Assembly (NCBI GenBank): GCA_018817865.1
Contig: JAHITG010000126.1
Coordinates: 1-6,369, forward strand
Length of the DNA: 6,369 nucleotides
Origin: Spirochaetota bacterium
GTDB taxonomy: Bacteria; Spirochaetota; JAHITG01
Direction of reading: 5' to 3'
Part shown: positions 5,746 through 6,369 of the stretch, one piece after another
How positions within the stretch are numbered: position 1 is the stretch's first letter
Layout: each line of letters opens with the position of its first letter
The notes under the pieces: generated by a model
Told to the model about the DNA's origin: nothing
Databases searched by the model: none
Seen by the model: only the letters and a program-made list of their open reading frames with translations
Position numbers and translations under genes: made by a program

Positions 5746-5747
5746 TA
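5743..5747 (-). other. TAGTG stop/start junction
   Basis: The secG stop TAG (5747-5745) and the GTG start of the exported-protein gene (5745-5743) share one base. No SD sequence lies before the GTG, which points to termination-reinitiation. The signal peptide begins directly at this GTG, supporting it as the true start. Confidence 0.85.
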
Positions 5748-6095
5748 CTTGGTACGATTTGTGTTTCCATTGAATTTTAAATTTGTAACGGGTTTATTCT
5801 GGTCGCCGGGTTGCTGTGCGGGCGGCGGCATGGTTTTTCTGATCTCTTTCAGTTTTTCTTCAACTATCGATGTCCTTTTTGCCTGAAAAAAGGCAAGGCC
5901 GATCGTGCCTAAAAAAAAGAGGGTTGCGAGGATTGTTGTTATTTTTGTAAGGATATCTCCTGTTTGGGTCCCGAATACATTTTGAGAACCCGATCCGAAT
6001 AATTCCATTCCTGATGCCCTGCTCGACTGTAGAAGAATGATAAGGATCAGAAGCGCACACACAATAACGAACAGTATTAAGAAAAATGTATACAT
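5745..6095 (-). CDS. secG: Protein-export membrane protein SecG
   Basis: SecG is the small third subunit of the SecYEG channel in the inner membrane and assists SecA-driven protein export. The 116-residue protein has the family layout: first membrane helix 3-22, LLQSSRASGMELFGSGSQNVFG (21-42) as the conserved cytoplasmic loop (family form L-L-Q-x-x-(K/R)-x-x-G ... F-G-x-x-x-x-x-x-F-G), and second helix about 52-70 (ITTILATLFFLGTIGLAFF). A charged, proline-containing tail (71-116) is low in complexity and longer than in the shortest SecG proteins. The ATG has AGGAG (6107 to 6103) seven bases upstream. It is the first gene of the - strand operon and overlaps the next gene by one base, placing an exported protein directly after an export component. 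Confidence 0.95.
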   Translation of the reverse strand: MYTFFLILFVIVCALLILIILLQSSRASGMELFGSGSQNVFGTQTGDILTKITTILATLFFLGTIGLAFFQAKRTSIVEEKLKEIRKTMPPPAQQPGDQNKPVTNLKFNGNTNRTK

Positions 6096-6126
6096 TAGTT
6101 TTCTCCTGTCTTCATTTTAAACACAA

Positions 6127-6152
6127 ATTATAATATAAAAAATGATAGTCAA
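6127..6152 (-). promoter_or_regulatory. Probable promoter of the secG operon, short spacer
   Basis: On the - strand TTGACT (6152 to 6147) and a perfect TATAAT (6132 to 6127) are separated by 14 bases. A start near 6120 would give a leader of about 25 bases carrying the secG SD. The boxes are close to consensus, but the spacer is shorter than the 16-18 usual for the main sigma factor. Confidence 0.5.
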
Positions 6153-6189
6153 GTTATTTATGGTGAATCCCCTGCACCTATTTATTATC

Positions 6190-6215
6190 TTGACAAAAAA
6201 AATATTTTTTATAAA
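6190..6215 (+). promoter_or_regulatory. Probable promoter of the rightmost gene, short spacer
   Basis: On the + strand TTGACA (6190-6195) and TATAAA (6210-6215) are separated by 14 bases, mostly A/T. With a 16-base spacer the -10 would be TAAACT (6212-6217), a poorer match. A start near 6222 leaves a leader of about 35 bases with GGAGG at 6247-6251. It diverges from the secG promoter in the same 161-bp gap. Confidence 0.5.
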
Positions 6216-6256
6216 CTAATATGTACCGGTATTAAACCCTTTTTATGGAGGCGATC

Positions 6257-6369
6257 ATGTTACGAATGATCATAAGCATAGTTGTTATAAGTATTCTTGC
6301 CATAGCTCAATTATCTGCGATGGAAGAAGACCATATCAAGATAGATGTCGTGTATCTGGAAGATAAGAA
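6257..6369 (+). CDS. N-terminus of an exported protein (partial)
   Basis: An open frame starts at ATG 6257, five bases after GGAGG (6247-6251), and runs off the window after 37 codons. The protein begins MLRMIISIVVISILAIAQLS, a typical signal peptide with Arg3 and a hydrophobic core, probably cut after Ser-Ala21; the mature part starts MEEDHIKIDVVYLEDK. An in-frame ATG at 6245 overlaps the SD and is less likely to be the start. The product should be periplasmic, outer-membrane or secreted. Too little is visible to name a family. Confidence 0.75.
   Translation, partial: MLRMIISIVVISILAIAQLSAMEEDHIKIDVVYLEDK

Noticed and set aside
5860..6060. 66-codon - strand frame within secG
   Set aside because: It is an alternative frame of secG with no support beyond being open.
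6161..6178. GGTG...CACC short inverted repeat in the divergent promoter region
   Set aside because: Only four or five pairs around an unpaired centre; too weak to call an operator.

Overview
The window looks like chromosomal DNA of a spirochaete, probably an uncultured or environmental one. The main reason is the flagellin at 702-1559. It is 285 residues, the usual length for FlaB periplasmic-flagellum core proteins, and it carries the spirochaete signature ASMWFHIGPNKDQR in its short central part. The DNA is AT-rich, genes are closely packed, and most starts have a clear AGGAG-type Shine-Dalgarno (SD) sequence. No tRNA, rRNA, CRISPR array or transposase gene is visible.

Left part, + strand (1-611): the 3' end of a gene resembling the C-terminal part of a radical SAM enzyme, then a complete single-domain STAS protein (anti-anti-sigma type). 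Just after the STAS stop codon sits a perfect 26-bp inverted repeat. A bidirectional terminator at 628-667 separates these genes from the convergent flagellin gene.

Centre-left, - strand (702-2039): flaB has a strong SD, a 5' leader hairpin with the CsrA-type sequence CAAGGATG centred on its loop, and a sigma-28-like promoter. This arrangement recalls the CsrA-controlled flagellin (hag) leader of Bacillus subtilis. Upstream of the promoter lies a 215-bp non-coding element with 30-bp terminal inverted repeats, which looks like a MITE or a REP-type element.

Centre and right, - strand (2040-6095): a probable operon transcribed secG, a 506-residue exported protein of unknown function, malic enzyme, then a membrane-anchored LysM/M23 peptidase-like protein. 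secG and the exported-protein gene meet at TAGTG. The malic enzyme and M23 genes overlap by 23 bp. The M23 protein has HLD in place of the usual HLH metal/catalytic motif. A divergent promoter region at 6096-6256 serves secG on one side and, on the other, a gene for an exported protein that runs off the window.

Most of the window is housekeeping and motility. I see no complete new defence or mobile system. The points most worth checking are the flaB leader, the two inverted-repeat elements sharing a GGGAC-(A)-GGT core, the unrecognised exported protein, and a repeated promoter layout with an unusually short 14-nt spacer.
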